Shown: positions 42,170 to 51,861, counted from the stretch's first letter. The stretch is DNA of 64,000 bases from Lactobacillus jensenii DSM 20557 (GCF_001436455.1 NZ_AYYU01000003.1:40472-104471), one strand, 5' to 3'. A program made the numbers and translations. Notes: generated by a model not told the origin, from the letters alone.

Positions 42170-42826
42170 ATGGGAGAAGTTTTAACAGTTGAAAATTTGA
42201 CTATGCAGTTTGATGATCAGACTGTTTTTAAAAAATTAAATTTCACACTAAAAAAAGGCTCAATGACTGCCTTACTTGGACCAAATGGTGCAGGAAAAAC
42301 AACTTTAATTCGTATTCTTATGAATATGCTAACAGCTACTAATGGTACTTTTAAATTCTCTCAGAATACTAAGATTGGTTATGTTCCCCAATTTCGGAAT
42401 ATTGATATAGACTATCCTTTAAGTATTAGAGCTTTTATTGAGTTGAATACTCCTTTATTTAAGTCAGCCTCTATTAAAAAAAGAGTTGATAATATATTAA
42501 GGGAAACGAATTTACTAGAAATTCAAAATACCCGTATGGGAGAGGCTAGTGGTGGACAAAAGCAACGAGCATACTTAGCTCAGGCTTTGCTTGATGAGCC
42601 AAATTTCATTATTTTAGATGAAGCTACTGCAAGTTTAGATCCAGTAGCAAAGGAAGAATTAATGACTCTCATTAAGCATTTAAATGAAAAGCATGGGTTG
42701 ACAGTTTTATTTACAACGCATGATATTCCTCTTGCTAAGAAGTACATGAAGGACTACTTGTTGTTTAAAGATAAAAAATTGGAACATAATAAAATTAGTC
42801 AGTTAACTAAGGAGGCGTATGAATAA
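42170..42826 (+). CDS. Metal ABC transporter ATP-binding protein (ZnuC/MtsB-like)
   Basis: ATPase of 218 residues with Walker A GPNGAGKTT (37-45), signature ASGGQKQRAYLAQAL, Walker B FIILDEATASLD and the His switch TTHD. It is of the manganese/zinc uptake type, as the next gene is a nine-helix ABC-3 permease. Only 218 residues, slightly shorter than usual. The metal cannot be told from the sequence. AAGGAAGG precedes the ATG, and its stop overlaps the permease start by one base. Confidence 0.9.
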   Translation: MGEVLTVENLTMQFDDQTVFKKLNFTLKKGSMTALLGPNGAGKTTLIRILMNMLTATNGTFKFSQNTKIGYVPQFRNIDIDYPLSIRAFIELNTPLFKSASIKKRVDNILRETNLLEIQNTRMGEASGGQKQRAYLAQALLDEPNFIILDEATASLDPVAKEELMTLIKHLNEKHGLTVLFTTHDIPLAKKYMKDYLLFKDKKLEHNKISQLTKEAYE

Positions 42827-43617
42827 TGTTTGCATATGAATTTATGCGTTACGCCTTTTGGGCCTCAACTTTTATTGCAATTACTTGTGGAGTGGTTGGG
42901 GTTTATGTTGTAGCTAGAAGTTTTAGCTTTTTAGCCCATACTTTAAGTGAAATTGGTTTTGCAGGAGCAGCATTTGCTGTATTTATGGGAATTAATCCTC
43001 TTTGGGGAATGCTCTTATTTACACTGTTAGGCTCTTTAGGAGTTGGCGAATTATCAATTCATTCTAATCAAAAAGAGTCATCCATTAGTGCTATTAGTGC
43101 TTTATTTATTGGATTAGGGGTATTATTTTTATCTTTAGCAGGTTCTAATAGTCGCTATGCAACTAATATTTTATTTGGAAGTATTATTGGTGTCGATTTA
43201 GAAGGGGTAATTCAGTTAACTGTATTATCTTTATTAGTATTAATAATTATTGCCTTAATTCAGAGACAACTAAACTTTGATTCGTTTGATCATATTGGGG
43301 CATTAGCCCATAATGTAAATGTTAGTCTGGTTGGAATAATATTTTTGATTGTGATGGCGATGGCTGTAAGTGTTGGATCTCAAGTAGTAGGCTCTTTGTT
43401 AGTTTTTATTTTATTAACTTTACCTGCATCAACAGCACGCTATTTAGGAAGAACGATTCCAGCTATGATAGCTTGGTCTGTAGGATTAGCATTAATAGGT
43501 GTCTGGGCCGGATTATATTTAGGCTTTATTACCAATTGGCCAGTTACTTTCTTCATTTCTGTAATTGAAGTTATAGTATATTTGATTGTATATTTATCAA
43601 AGATTGTGAAAAAATAA
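42826..43617 (+). CDS. Metal ABC transporter permease (ABC-3 family, ZnuB-like)
   Basis: Membrane protein of 263 residues with about 8-9 hydrophobic segments and the ABC-3 marks ARSFSFLAHTLSEIGFAGAA (about 31-50) and VGSQVVGSLLVFILLTLPA. It partners the ATPase ending at its first base. Typical operons also encode a solute-binding lipoprotein; none follows or precedes here, so it must be encoded elsewhere or shared. Zinc or manganese uptake is the likely role. Confidence 0.9.
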   Translation: MFAYEFMRYAFWASTFIAITCGVVGVYVVARSFSFLAHTLSEIGFAGAAFAVFMGINPLWGMLLFTLLGSLGVGELSIHSNQKESSISAISALFIGLGVLFLSLAGSNSRYATNILFGSIIGVDLEGVIQLTVLSLLVLIIIALIQRQLNFDSFDHIGALAHNVNVSLVGIIFLIVMAMAVSVGSQVVGSLLVFILLTLPASTARYLGRTIPAMIAWSVGLALIGVWAGLYLGFITNWPVTFFISVIEVIVYLIVYLSKIVKK

Positions 43618-43621
43618 GCAT

Positions 43622-43652
43622 TGAAATGACGCAGATTTGCGTCATTTTTTTA
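43622..43652 (+). terminator. Intrinsic terminator
   Basis: AAATGACGCA (43624-43633), GATT loop, TGCGTCATTT (43638-43647), then T-run. Confidence 0.9.
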
Positions 43653-43663
43653 ATACATTTCAC

Positions 43664-43693
43664 TTTACAATTAAAGCGCTTTCATAATAAAAT
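43664..43693 (+). promoter_or_regulatory. Promoter with internal cre site for the first lactate permease
   Basis: -35 TTTACA (43664-43669), an 18-base spacer and -10 TAAAAT (43688-43693). The spacer contains TTAAAGCGCTTTCA (43671-43684), one mismatch from the cre consensus, so CcpA would block the polymerase. Confidence 0.7.
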
Positions 43694-43727
43694 CAACCTA
43701 TAGGGTTTTAAATATGGAGGCAGTATT

Positions 43728-45263
43728 ATGAATGTAAGTATGTGGATTAAATTTATTTTTGCTTTGATTCCAATTATTTGGTTAATTACCTCGTTAGGTG
43801 TTTTAAAAATGGCAGCTACCAAAGCTACGATGATTGGTTTAATTATAACAATTATTTTAGCCTTGTTTAGTTTTAATATGCCCCTTATTAATGTATTTAG
43901 TGCTACCTTAGAGGGAGCTTTAATGGCATTATTTCCAATTATTTATGTCATTGTGGCAGCTTTGTTTACTTATAATGTAACTAATAAATCGGGTAGCCTT
44001 AAGGTTATTCAGGATTTATTGAGTTCAATTTCTACGGATAAACGTATATTGGTGTTAATTATCGCCTGGGGCTTTGGTGGATTCTTAGAAGCAATTGCTG
44101 GATTTGGAACAGCAGTAGCAATTCCTGCAGGTATTTTAATAGCTTTTGGAATTGATCCAATTAGGGCAAGTGTAATATGCTTAATAGCTAATACCACTCC
44201 TACAGCATTTGGCGCAATAGGCCTTCCAGTTATCACCTTAGCTAATATTACCCAAATTAATGGTAGTGAATTATCCACTTATGTCACTTTTGAACTATTT
44301 CCGTTAATTGTGGTGATTCCATTTATTTTAGTTATTCTAGTTGAAAATAGTCTTAAAGCAATAAAAGGAGTAGCAGGGATTTGCTTGGCTTCAGGCTTTG
44401 CCTTTGCCTTACCTCAAATTATTGTTGCAAAATTTGTAGGACCTGAGCTTCCAGCAATTGTGGGAGCAATTTTCAGTATTGTAGTGACTATCTTTTTAGC
44501 AAAATTAAGAAAGCAAAATGAAAAGCAAACTGAGGGTAAAAAAGAGAAAAGTCAGTCATTTGCTCAAGTACTCAAGGCAATGTCCCCATTTATTTTAGTG
44601 TTTGTATTTGTATTACTAGCTTCTCCACTTGTTCCAAGTATTAATCAGCTCTTAAATCAATTCATTATTAAATTTTCAATTGGCAAGGGTAGTTTTAAGT
44701 TTGCATATCTAGCTTCGCCGGGTACATTAATAATTATTGCAACTATTATTGGTGGCTTGATTGAAAAAATCAAATTACAGGAATTAAGTAAAATATTTAT
44801 TGTTACAATTAAAGGATTAGGAAAAACCACATTAACAGTTTGCACGATTGTTGCTCTAGCCAAAGTAATGGGATATAGCGGAATGACAAATGCTTTAGCA
44901 GTTAGCTTAGTAGCTTTAATGGGACCAGTTTATCCGTTAGTAGCTCCATTAATTGGTGCAATAGGAACTTTTATAACTGGATCAGATACTTCTGCTAATG
45001 TATTATTTGGAAATTTGCAATTATCGGCAGCCCAATCATTAGGAGCAAATGTTGACTGGGTAGTAGCTTCCAATATGGTAGGTGCCACAGCAGGAAAAAT
45101 GATATCTCCACAATCAATAGCGGTTGCTACTGCATCTACAGGTCTTGAAGGGCATGAAGGAGAGCTTTTAAAACAGGCTTTAAAATGGTTTAGCCTTTAT
45201 TTAATAGTAATTTGTCTATATTTATTTGGTCTTGGAATAATATTAGGAATGCTAAAATATTAA
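43728..45263 (+). CDS. lctP: L-lactate permease (LctP family), first copy
   Basis: Permease of 511 residues with about 12-14 membrane helices and the LctP marks WGFGGFLEAIAGFGTAVAIP, LIANTTPTAFGAIGLPVITL and ASNMVGATAGKMISPQSIAVA. The family moves L- or D-lactate (and glycolate) by proton symport. A second copy follows at 45360. The cre site in its promoter implies use when sugar is scarce, alongside the cre-controlled FAD oxidase at 12852. ATG after GGAGG. Confidence 0.92.
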   Translation: MNVSMWIKFIFALIPIIWLITSLGVLKMAATKATMIGLIITIILALFSFNMPLINVFSATLEGALMALFPIIYVIVAALFTYNVTNKSGSLKVIQDLLSSISTDKRILVLIIAWGFGGFLEAIAGFGTAVAIPAGILIAFGIDPIRASVICLIANTTPTAFGAIGLPVITLANITQINGSELSTYVTFELFPLIVVIPFILVILVENSLKAIKGVAGICLASGFAFALPQIIVAKFVGPELPAIVGAIFSIVVTIFLAKLRKQNEKQTEGKKEKSQSFAQVLKAMSPFILVFVFVLLASPLVPSINQLLNQFIIKFSIGKGSFKFAYLASPGTLIIIATIIGGLIEKIKLQELSKIFIVTIKGLGKTTLTVCTIVALAKVMGYSGMTNALAVSLVALMGPVYPLVAPLIGAIGTFITGSDTSANVLFGNLQLSAAQSLGANVDWVVASNMVGATAGKMISPQSIAVATASTGLEGHEGELLKQALKWFSLYLIVICLYLFGLGIILGMLKY

Positions 45264-45265
45264 TT

Positions 45266-45293
45266 AGAAACTCGCGTAAGCGAGTTTTTTTAA
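45266..45293 (+). terminator. Intrinsic terminator between the lactate permeases
   Basis: AACTCGC (about 45269-45275), GTAA loop, GCGAGTT (45280-45286), then T-run. Confidence 0.9.
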
Positions 45294-45301
45294 GCATATA
45301 A

Positions 45302-45331
45302 TTGGTCCGTATAAATACTATATGATAATAT
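45302..45331 (+). promoter_or_regulatory. Probable promoter of the second lactate permease
   Basis: -35-like TTGGTC (45302-45307), 18 bases, -10 TAATAT (45326-45331). Unlike the first copy, no cre match is seen here. Confidence 0.45.
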
Positions 45332-45359
45332 AAAAGTATAACTATACTGGAGGTATGAG

Positions 45360-46883
45360 ATGAATTCACTAATACAGTTATTTTTAGACTTGTTACCAAT
45401 TATATGGTTAATTATCTCACTGGGTGTTTTAAAAATGGCCGCAGTTAAAGCAACTAGTATTGGACTTGCTTTAACTATATTGTTATCAATATTAGGTGGC
45501 AAATTAACCTCCACTCAAACTTTTTTAGGTGCCTTAGATGGTGCAATAATGGGATTAATAGTAATTTCATATGTTGTAGTAGCCGCTTTGTTTGCTTATA
45601 ACAGTGCGAGTTATTCAGGAAATATGAGAGTTATTCAAAATGCATTGAGCCAAGTATCAACTGATCCACGAATATTAGTTTTACTAGTATGCTGGGGCTT
45701 TGGGGCTTTTTTAGAGTCTGTAGCTGGATTTGGGATAGCTGTTGCCATTCCTGCTGGTATATTGATTTCTTTTAATATTAAGCCTGTTAAGGCTTCGGTT
45801 ATTAGTTTATTGGCTAATACTGCAACTACTTCTTTTGGAGCAGTAGGACTTCCAGTAATTACTTTAGCAGATGTAACAAAACTAAATTCGCAAACTTTAG
45901 CTATATTTGTTAGCTTACAATTATTAATTTTATGTATTTTAGTACCGTTTTTGTTAGTTTTATTAGTAGATTCTTCGTTTAAAGAATTAAAAAAGATTTG
46001 GTACTATCCTTTAACAGCTGGACTGGTATATGGTCTTGTTCAATTAGTAGTTTCCTATTATCTAGGAGCAGAATTGCCAACAATTATGGCGTCGCTAGTT
46101 ACTCTGATTGCATTAATAATATTAGCCCGAGTAAAAAGTAAGTCAGCTGTTGATCAGGAGAAACATACTTTTACTGAAATCGTAGTTGCGGCAGCACCAT
46201 TTATTTTGATTTTTTTATTAGTATTAATTACTTCATCGCTGTTTCCACAAATTAATAACTTTTTGAATAATTTTAAAATTAATTTTCAAATTTATCCTGG
46301 CCAGGGTAATAGTCAAGATTTTGCATATCTTGCCTCACCTGGAACGATTATTTTATTATCCGCAATTATTGGCGGATTAATTCAAAAAGTTTCATTGCAA
46401 GAGCAACTAAAACTTTTGATATTAACTTTGAAAAGCGTCTGGAAAACGATTATTACGGTATGTGCAATTGTTGCCTTGGCAAAAGTTATGGACTATTCAG
46501 GAATGACTACAACACTAGCAACTAGCTTGGTGAAAGGACTAGGTCCAATATATCCACTTTTTGCACCAGTTATTGGTGCAATTGGCAGTTTTGCTACGGG
46601 TTCAAATACATCCTCTAATGTTTTATTTGGAGATTTACAATTATCTGCTGCTAAAAATTTAGGAGTAAATAAGTATTGGTTAGTTGCGTCAAATATGGCT
46701 GGGTCAACAGCGGGCAATATGCTTTCACCTCAATCAATTGCAGTTGCAACTACTGGGGTGAAGTTAGAAGGAAAGGAAGGAATTATTTTAAAGGATGCTT
46801 TGAAATGGGCAGGACTTTATTTAGGAATTATTTGCGTCTTTTTGTATCTAGTTGGAATAATTATTGGAATGATAAAGCTGTAA
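45360..46883 (+). CDS. L-lactate permease (LctP family), second copy
   Basis: Permease of 507 residues, a clear paralogue of the preceding gene: WGFGAFLESVAGFGIAVAIP, LLANTATTSFGAVGLPVITL and ASNMAGSTAGNMLSPQSIAVA match block for block. It has its own promoter and lies between two terminators, so the two are regulated separately. The divergence suggests different isomers, affinities or growth phases; this is inference. TGGAGG precedes the ATG. Confidence 0.9.
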   Translation: MNSLIQLFLDLLPIIWLIISLGVLKMAAVKATSIGLALTILLSILGGKLTSTQTFLGALDGAIMGLIVISYVVVAALFAYNSASYSGNMRVIQNALSQVSTDPRILVLLVCWGFGAFLESVAGFGIAVAIPAGILISFNIKPVKASVISLLANTATTSFGAVGLPVITLADVTKLNSQTLAIFVSLQLLILCILVPFLLVLLVDSSFKELKKIWYYPLTAGLVYGLVQLVVSYYLGAELPTIMASLVTLIALIILARVKSKSAVDQEKHTFTEIVVAAAPFILIFLLVLITSSLFPQINNFLNNFKINFQIYPGQGNSQDFAYLASPGTIILLSAIIGGLIQKVSLQEQLKLLILTLKSVWKTIITVCAIVALAKVMDYSGMTTTLATSLVKGLGPIYPLFAPVIGAIGSFATGSNTSSNVLFGDLQLSAAKNLGVNKYWLVASNMAGSTAGNMLSPQSIAVATTGVKLEGKEGIILKDALKWAGLYLGIICVFLYLVGIIIGMIKL

Positions 46884-46884
46884 A

Positions 46885-46957
46885 AAATAAAACAGACTAA
46901 AGTTGTAAATAATTTAATGTTATTAAATTACGAAACTTGTTAGTCTGTTTTTTCTTT
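46885..46957. terminator. Long composite bidirectional terminator
   Basis: AAAACAGACTAA pairs with TTAGTCTGTTTT about 60 bases apart. The loop holds a second stem, AATTTAAT with ATTAAATT. It separates the permease from convergent pepF. Confidence 0.8.
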
Positions 46958-48744
46958 TAAAGTAATTTTTCTAATTCGTTTAAGCGTTGTTCAAATACTG
47001 AAAAGGCACTATCAAGATAAGCTGATGTTGTCATATCAACACCGGCTTTTTTCATAATATCAATAGGATATTCGCTTGACCCTGCTTTTAAGAAGTTTAG
47101 ATAGTCTGTTTTTTGTTTATCGGTACCATGAACGATATTTTTTGCTAAAGCAACGGCTGCGGCGAAACCAGTAGAATATTGATATACATAAAAATTATAA
47201 TAAAAATGCGGAATTCGAGCCCATTCTTTGTCAATATCACTGCCAGGTTCTACAATCCCATAATATTTTTGATTTAGTTCACCATAAAAGGTATTCAATC
47301 TTTCTGCGGTTAATGGTTCGCCATTTTGATCTGCTTCATGGATAAATTGTTCAAATTCAGCAAATTGAGTCTGACGATAAAGTGTAGTTCTGAATGCCTC
47401 TAAGTTGTAATTAAGAATGAACGCTCTAATTTTTGGATCAGTTGTCTTACTTAGTAAGTATTCAGTTAGAATGTTTTCATTAGTAGTTGAAGCTATTTCT
47501 GCTAAGAAGATAGGATATTCACCATAAACATAAGGTTGATTTTTTCTGGTAAATGCAGAATGGACAGAATGCCCGGTTTCATGAACTAAGGTGTAAAGTG
47601 CATCGAAATCATTCGTCCAGTTAAGCAATTCATACGGATCAGTATCATAGCTTCCCCCAGAGTATGCGCCGGTAACTTTACTTTTAGATTCTACAACATC
47701 AATTACACGATTATTGAAAATATAATCTACCTGATCAAGATATTCTTTCCCTAAAATACTCAATGCTTCTCGTGCTTGATCTTTAGCCTCTTTATAACTA
47801 TATCTTAAAGATGGAGTTCCAGTAATTGGAACGTATAGGTCATACATTTCAAGGTTTTGTAGTCCCAAAACTTTTTTTCTTAATTTCATGTAGCGGTGAA
47901 GTAAATCGAGGTGCTTGTGAACCCCATTAACTAAGTTATCGTAAACAGAAACGGGGATATTGTTTTGCGATAAAGAAGCCTCTTTTGCATTAGCATAACC
48001 ATGCATTAATGCAGCATAATTTTGGGCTTTGACATTACCCGAGAGAGTTGAAGCAAGTGTATTTTGAAATTGACCATAACTTGCATAAAGAGTTTCAAAA
48101 GCATTTTGTCTAACAGATCTTTGAGGTGATTGGATAAGTTGACTATATAAGCCTTCAGATAATTGAACCATTTCTCCATCATTATCAGTTGTATAACCAA
48201 ATTCCATATCTGAATTTGTTAGAACATTATAAGTGTTACTTGATGAGTTAAGAGCCGCTCCACTTGCAGCAATAATTTGTTCTGCTTGTGCATCTAAAGT
48301 GTGTTGACGCTTGTTGGTAATTTGGTCTAAGTAATGCTTATAATGTGCCAATTTAGGTTCTTGCAATTCAAATTTTTTAAGATTTTGATCACTTAGAGAT
48401 AAAATTGCTGGATTAACAAAACTGATTACGGAGCTATATTTATTAGCTAAGTCTTCAGCCATTGCAGCAAAACCTAAATAGTGGTTATTACTAGTGTCAA
48501 CATCTCTAGACATTGTGGCATATACGTAAACTTTCTCAAGTCGGCGATCAATTGAAAAGATTTGGGTTAAAGCAGAATATAAATCACTACCTGACTTAGT
48601 AATAATGGTGCTTAAGCTGCTTAATTTATCAATTTCATTGCTTACTGATTTAAATTCTTTTTGCCAGGCTTGATCATTTGGAAAAACTCTTGTTAAATCC
48701 CAAGTTAATTCTTTTGGGACCTCATTTCTTGTGGGTAATACCAT
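46957..48744 (-). CDS. pepF: Oligoendopeptidase F (M3B family)
   Basis: Zinc oligopeptidase of 595 residues. Zinc motif HETGH at 388-392 with the third-ligand region FLAEIAST about 25 residues on. The N-terminal PepF helical domain begins VPKELTWDLTRVFP. It cuts peptides of roughly 7-17 residues in the cytoplasm and is part of the same peptide-use set as PepN and PepD in this window. A near-perfect GGAGGAA lies 9 bases before the ATG. It is monocistronic. Confidence 0.95.
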   Translation of the reverse strand: MVLPTRNEVPKELTWDLTRVFPNDQAWQKEFKSVSNEIDKLSSLSTIITKSGSDLYSALTQIFSIDRRLEKVYVYATMSRDVDTSNNHYLGFAAMAEDLANKYSSVISFVNPAILSLSDQNLKKFELQEPKLAHYKHYLDQITNKRQHTLDAQAEQIIAASGAALNSSSNTYNVLTNSDMEFGYTTDNDGEMVQLSEGLYSQLIQSPQRSVRQNAFETLYASYGQFQNTLASTLSGNVKAQNYAALMHGYANAKEASLSQNNIPVSVYDNLVNGVHKHLDLLHRYMKLRKKVLGLQNLEMYDLYVPITGTPSLRYSYKEAKDQAREALSILGKEYLDQVDYIFNNRVIDVVESKSKVTGAYSGGSYDTDPYELLNWTNDFDALYTLVHETGHSVHSAFTRKNQPYVYGEYPIFLAEIASTTNENILTEYLLSKTTDPKIRAFILNYNLEAFRTTLYRQTQFAEFEQFIHEADQNGEPLTAERLNTFYGELNQKYYGIVEPGSDIDKEWARIPHFYYNFYVYQYSTGFAAAVALAKNIVHGTDKQKTDYLNFLKAGSSEYPIDIMKKAGVDMTTSAYLDSAFSVFEQRLNELEKLL

Positions 48745-48912
48745 AATAAAATTCCTCCGTATATTGAATAATTTTATTTTAGCGTGTTACTTATCAAATT
48801 TACAAAAAATATCTTTTTATCTTAAATAAAGCCTTAAAATTAATGAAAAAAGTATAGTTTTAAAACAAAAAGTGGCAGAATTTAAATATAAGTTTGTTGA
48901 GGAGAATTGGAT

Positions 48913-50121
48913 ATGACACAAAACCATCTGGGTAGACGGGAAGAATATCACTTCAAGCAGCAAAGTGGACGCTTACTATCTCGAAATCAATTTTTTGCTG
49001 CAAATAAGCAAAATTTCAGCAATAATAGACAGTCTAAGAAAACTTTAACTTTATTTATTTTTCTTATTATTGGATTTATAGCAACATGGGGTAGTCATTT
49101 CTACTTTAATTTAGAAGCTGCTTTAGGAAATACTTATCAAGGTGGTACACCAGCTACACAAATTACCAATAAGCAGCCTATATCAGTTTTGATTTTGGGA
49201 GTAGATCAAGGAATTGAGAATCGTCATGATCAAGGAAATTCTGATACTATGATTTTGGCGACAGCCAATCCTAAGACGCAAAAGTCGACTTTAACCTCGA
49301 TACCGCGCGGTTTATTAGCTGATATTAGGGGTGATAATGGAAAATATTTCATGTTTAGAGTTAATTCAGCTTACCAAGTAGGCGGTAACAAAGCAGCTAT
49401 GAAGACGACTAAGGTTTTGCTGAATACCCCGATTAATTATTATATGGAAGTTAATATGAAGGCATTACAAGAGCTAGTAGATGCTGTAGGGGGAGTCGAT
49501 GTTAAAGTTCCATTTTCGTTTACTTATAATACAACTTTCAAAAAGGGAAAGATGCATTTAAATGGTAAGCAAGCATTAGATTATGCGAGAATGCGAAAAG
49601 AAGATCCTCGTGGAGATTATGGACGTCAAATGCGCCAGAGACAAATTATTATGGCAATTGTCAAAAATGCTTTAAGCCTAAATAGTATTTCTAACTATAA
49701 AAAGATTTTAAAAGCATTTTCAAAAAATGTGACAACTAATATGACTTTTAGTGATATGATGGCTATTGCTATTAATTATCGTTCAGTTGCAAATAATATT
49801 AAGAGTGATTACATTCATGGCCATGATGCATGGATTGATGGAGCCTCGATTCAGGTTGCATCAACTAGTGAATTACAGAGAGTATCAGATTATATTCGTA
49901 CTAATTTAGGCTTGAATAAGCAAAAAATTAGTAATGAAGAAACTAGACAAAATCGCTTAAATAAAAAATATAATGCTATTGATTGGACCAATCCTAATGC
50001 TTTCACTAATTATCAAGTATTTCCAGCTAATAGTGATTCCGCAATTAACTCAAGTTCAAGTAGTTATAATACAACTTATAATAATAACGTTAGTGAATAT
50101 GATAATGGTGGAAATTGGTAG
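48913..50121 (+). CDS. LytR-CpsA-Psr (LCP) family wall glycopolymer ligase
   Basis: Protein of 402 residues. Short cytoplasmic N-terminus, one transmembrane helix (about 38-58), then the LCP domain with GVDQG, SDTMILATANP, SIPRGLLADI and the Arg-rich DYARMRKEDPRGDYGRQMRQ. LCP enzymes move teichoic acid or polysaccharide chains from lipid carrier to peptidoglycan outside the membrane. The C-terminal 50 residues are Asn/Ser/Tyr-rich low complexity. The start is the ATG at 48913, 8 bases after GAGGAG; a TTG at 48907 would leave only 2 bases. Confidence 0.9.
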   Translation: MTQNHLGRREEYHFKQQSGRLLSRNQFFAANKQNFSNNRQSKKTLTLFIFLIIGFIATWGSHFYFNLEAALGNTYQGGTPATQITNKQPISVLILGVDQGIENRHDQGNSDTMILATANPKTQKSTLTSIPRGLLADIRGDNGKYFMFRVNSAYQVGGNKAAMKTTKVLLNTPINYYMEVNMKALQELVDAVGGVDVKVPFSFTYNTTFKKGKMHLNGKQALDYARMRKEDPRGDYGRQMRQRQIIMAIVKNALSLNSISNYKKILKAFSKNVTTNMTFSDMMAIAINYRSVANNIKSDYIHGHDAWIDGASIQVASTSELQRVSDYIRTNLGLNKQKISNEETRQNRLNKKYNAIDWTNPNAFTNYQVFPANSDSAINSSSSSYNTTYNNNVSEYDNGGNW

Positions 50122-50153
50122 AAAAAAGACCTGCAATGCAGGTCTTTTTTTCT
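50121..50153. terminator. Bidirectional terminator
   Basis: AGACCTGCA (50127-50135) pairs with TGCAGGTCT (50137-50145), with A- and T-runs either side. Confidence 0.9.
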
Positions 50154-50171
50154 AATAAATTTTAGCTTTAT

Positions 50172-51737
50172 TTAGTGATGACTAGCACCACTGTTTGCAT
50201 CATCGTGGCAATGATTCATGTATCCTTCAGTACACATACCTGGCATGAAGACTTCACTTTCTGGAATACCTTTTTCTTCAGCAAATGCTTTGGTTAAGGT
50301 TTCCATGTCCATTAAGTCGTAGTGAGGCTCAGGTTTTGTTGGATCAACGATTAAGATATTAGCCATCATACCAGCATCTTCGTGTTCAATAATGTGGCAG
50401 TGATACATGAAGATGCCTTCTTTAGGGAAGATAACCTTTAATCTAACTGTTTCTTGTGGTGCAACTTCAATTGTGTCTTTGTAAACGCCAATTTCATTTG
50501 GATTTGGTGTTTGACCGTTACGTGATACGACTAAGAAGTGAGCGCCATGAATATGGAATGGGTGAAGCATACCATGACTCTTAGAGTTAGTGTTAGTTAC
50601 ATCCCAGTATTCTGCATGGTTAACTTCGGCCTTCATATCAATTCTTTGCATGGAATATTGTTTACCATTAATCTTGTCGTGGTCATCCATTGTAACTTTA
50701 CGAACAACAGCATCGTCAGCAACTACTGGATCTTCTGGTGTAAATAAGGTATCAGGTAAGACTGAATCATCCTTTTCAAAGTGGTGAATTCTAAATTCAA
50801 TTAGCTTGAAGTCATCTGTGTAAAGATTTACTATATCGCCTTCTTTGTAGTCAGAGAAGTCAACAATTACTTGCAATCTTTCACCAGGACCAACGAGTAA
50901 TTTAGTCATTTTTACTGGGTGAGCTAAGAATGAGTCGTCACCAGCAATTTGAGTCATTACTAAATCGTTGTCGAAGTGTAATCTCCATTCACGACGGTTA
51001 GTACCACCTAAGAAGAGTAAACGAACTTTTTGAGTAGTTACATCAATGTAAGGCTTAATTACACCGTTAATTAATGGTGTATCACCAAATACGCCCATTG
51101 GATCGTAATCAGCACGGTAATCAAATTGATTATCTTCGTGGAATACTCTGTCTTGTAAAACAATAGGGAATTCGTCTTTGCCATATGCTTTAGGAATTGG
51201 AAGTTCAGCTTCGTGGTCATCAGTAATAACAACGCCCATTGCTAATCCCATCCAAACTTGAGCTGCTGTACTTGGACATGGGTGAGCATGAAGCCAAGTT
51301 AATGCGGCAGGTTGTTCAACCGTAAATTCAATTTCTTTTTCTTCACCTGGATATACAGGTGCATGACAACTACCGTCAATGTATGGACCGGGAACTTCCA
51401 TACCGTGCCAGTGGTAAGTGGTTAATTCCTTTAAACTATTCTTTAAGGTAACATGAACATGTTGTCCAGTTTTGAGTACCATTGTTTGACCTAAAAATGG
51501 TGCATTGTAGCCCCAGGTCTTGGTTTTTGAGCCTGGCAAAAATGGAGTTTCACCTTCCATTGATTCGATGGTGAACCAAACGTCATTTCCTTCTTCTTTA
51601 TCTGGCTTTAAAACAGGTGGAACTGCTAAAGGTTGTGCTTCAATCCCATCTGGGATGTGCAAATTTTTGTATCTAAAATGGTTTTTATCAAAATCTGCTT
51701 CATCATAGAAGTAGTCAGTATATACTTTTTCTGTCAT
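50172..51737 (-). CDS. Multicopper oxidase (CueO/CotA/laccase-like)
   Basis: Protein of 521 residues with three cupredoxin domains. All four copper motifs are intact: HWH (109-111), HAH (150-152), HPFHIHG (392-398) and HCHIIEHEDAGMM (446-458) with Cys447, His452 and axial Met457. No signal peptide is visible, so it appears cytoplasmic or is released by other means. The C-terminal tail is rich in Cys, Met and His (MCTEGYMNHCHDD) and may bind copper. The family oxidises phenols, bilirubin or cuprous ion with oxygen. Upstream lies a perfect cop-box, suggesting copper-responsive control. Codon bias suggests high expression. Confidence 0.92.
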   Translation of the reverse strand: MTEKVYTDYFYDEADFDKNHFRYKNLHIPDGIEAQPLAVPPVLKPDKEEGNDVWFTIESMEGETPFLPGSKTKTWGYNAPFLGQTMVLKTGQHVHVTLKNSLKELTTYHWHGMEVPGPYIDGSCHAPVYPGEEKEIEFTVEQPAALTWLHAHPCPSTAAQVWMGLAMGVVITDDHEAELPIPKAYGKDEFPIVLQDRVFHEDNQFDYRADYDPMGVFGDTPLINGVIKPYIDVTTQKVRLLFLGGTNRREWRLHFDNDLVMTQIAGDDSFLAHPVKMTKLLVGPGERLQVIVDFSDYKEGDIVNLYTDDFKLIEFRIHHFEKDDSVLPDTLFTPEDPVVADDAVVRKVTMDDHDKINGKQYSMQRIDMKAEVNHAEYWDVTNTNSKSHGMLHPFHIHGAHFLVVSRNGQTPNPNEIGVYKDTIEVAPQETVRLKVIFPKEGIFMYHCHIIEHEDAGMMANILIVDPTKPEPHYDLMDMETLTKAFAEEKGIPESEVFMPGMCTEGYMNHCHDDANSGASHH

Positions 51738-51802
51738 AGTGTTGACCTTTCTTTCTACCTCACTAGAGGAGAATAACTATTACAGCATCAATGTACACCG
51801 AA

Positions 51803-51816
51803 TGTAAGCGCTTGTA
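51803..51816. promoter_or_regulatory. cre-like site in the multicopper oxidase promoter
   Basis: TGTAAGCGCTTGTA has the AGCGCT core but two mismatches to the cre consensus. On the minus strand it overlaps a -35-like TTTACA with TACATT 17 bases on. Weak. Confidence 0.35.
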
Positions 51817-51861
51817 AACAGATAATGCTGCTAAATTGCTTTAAATAACTTAAAGTGAGTT

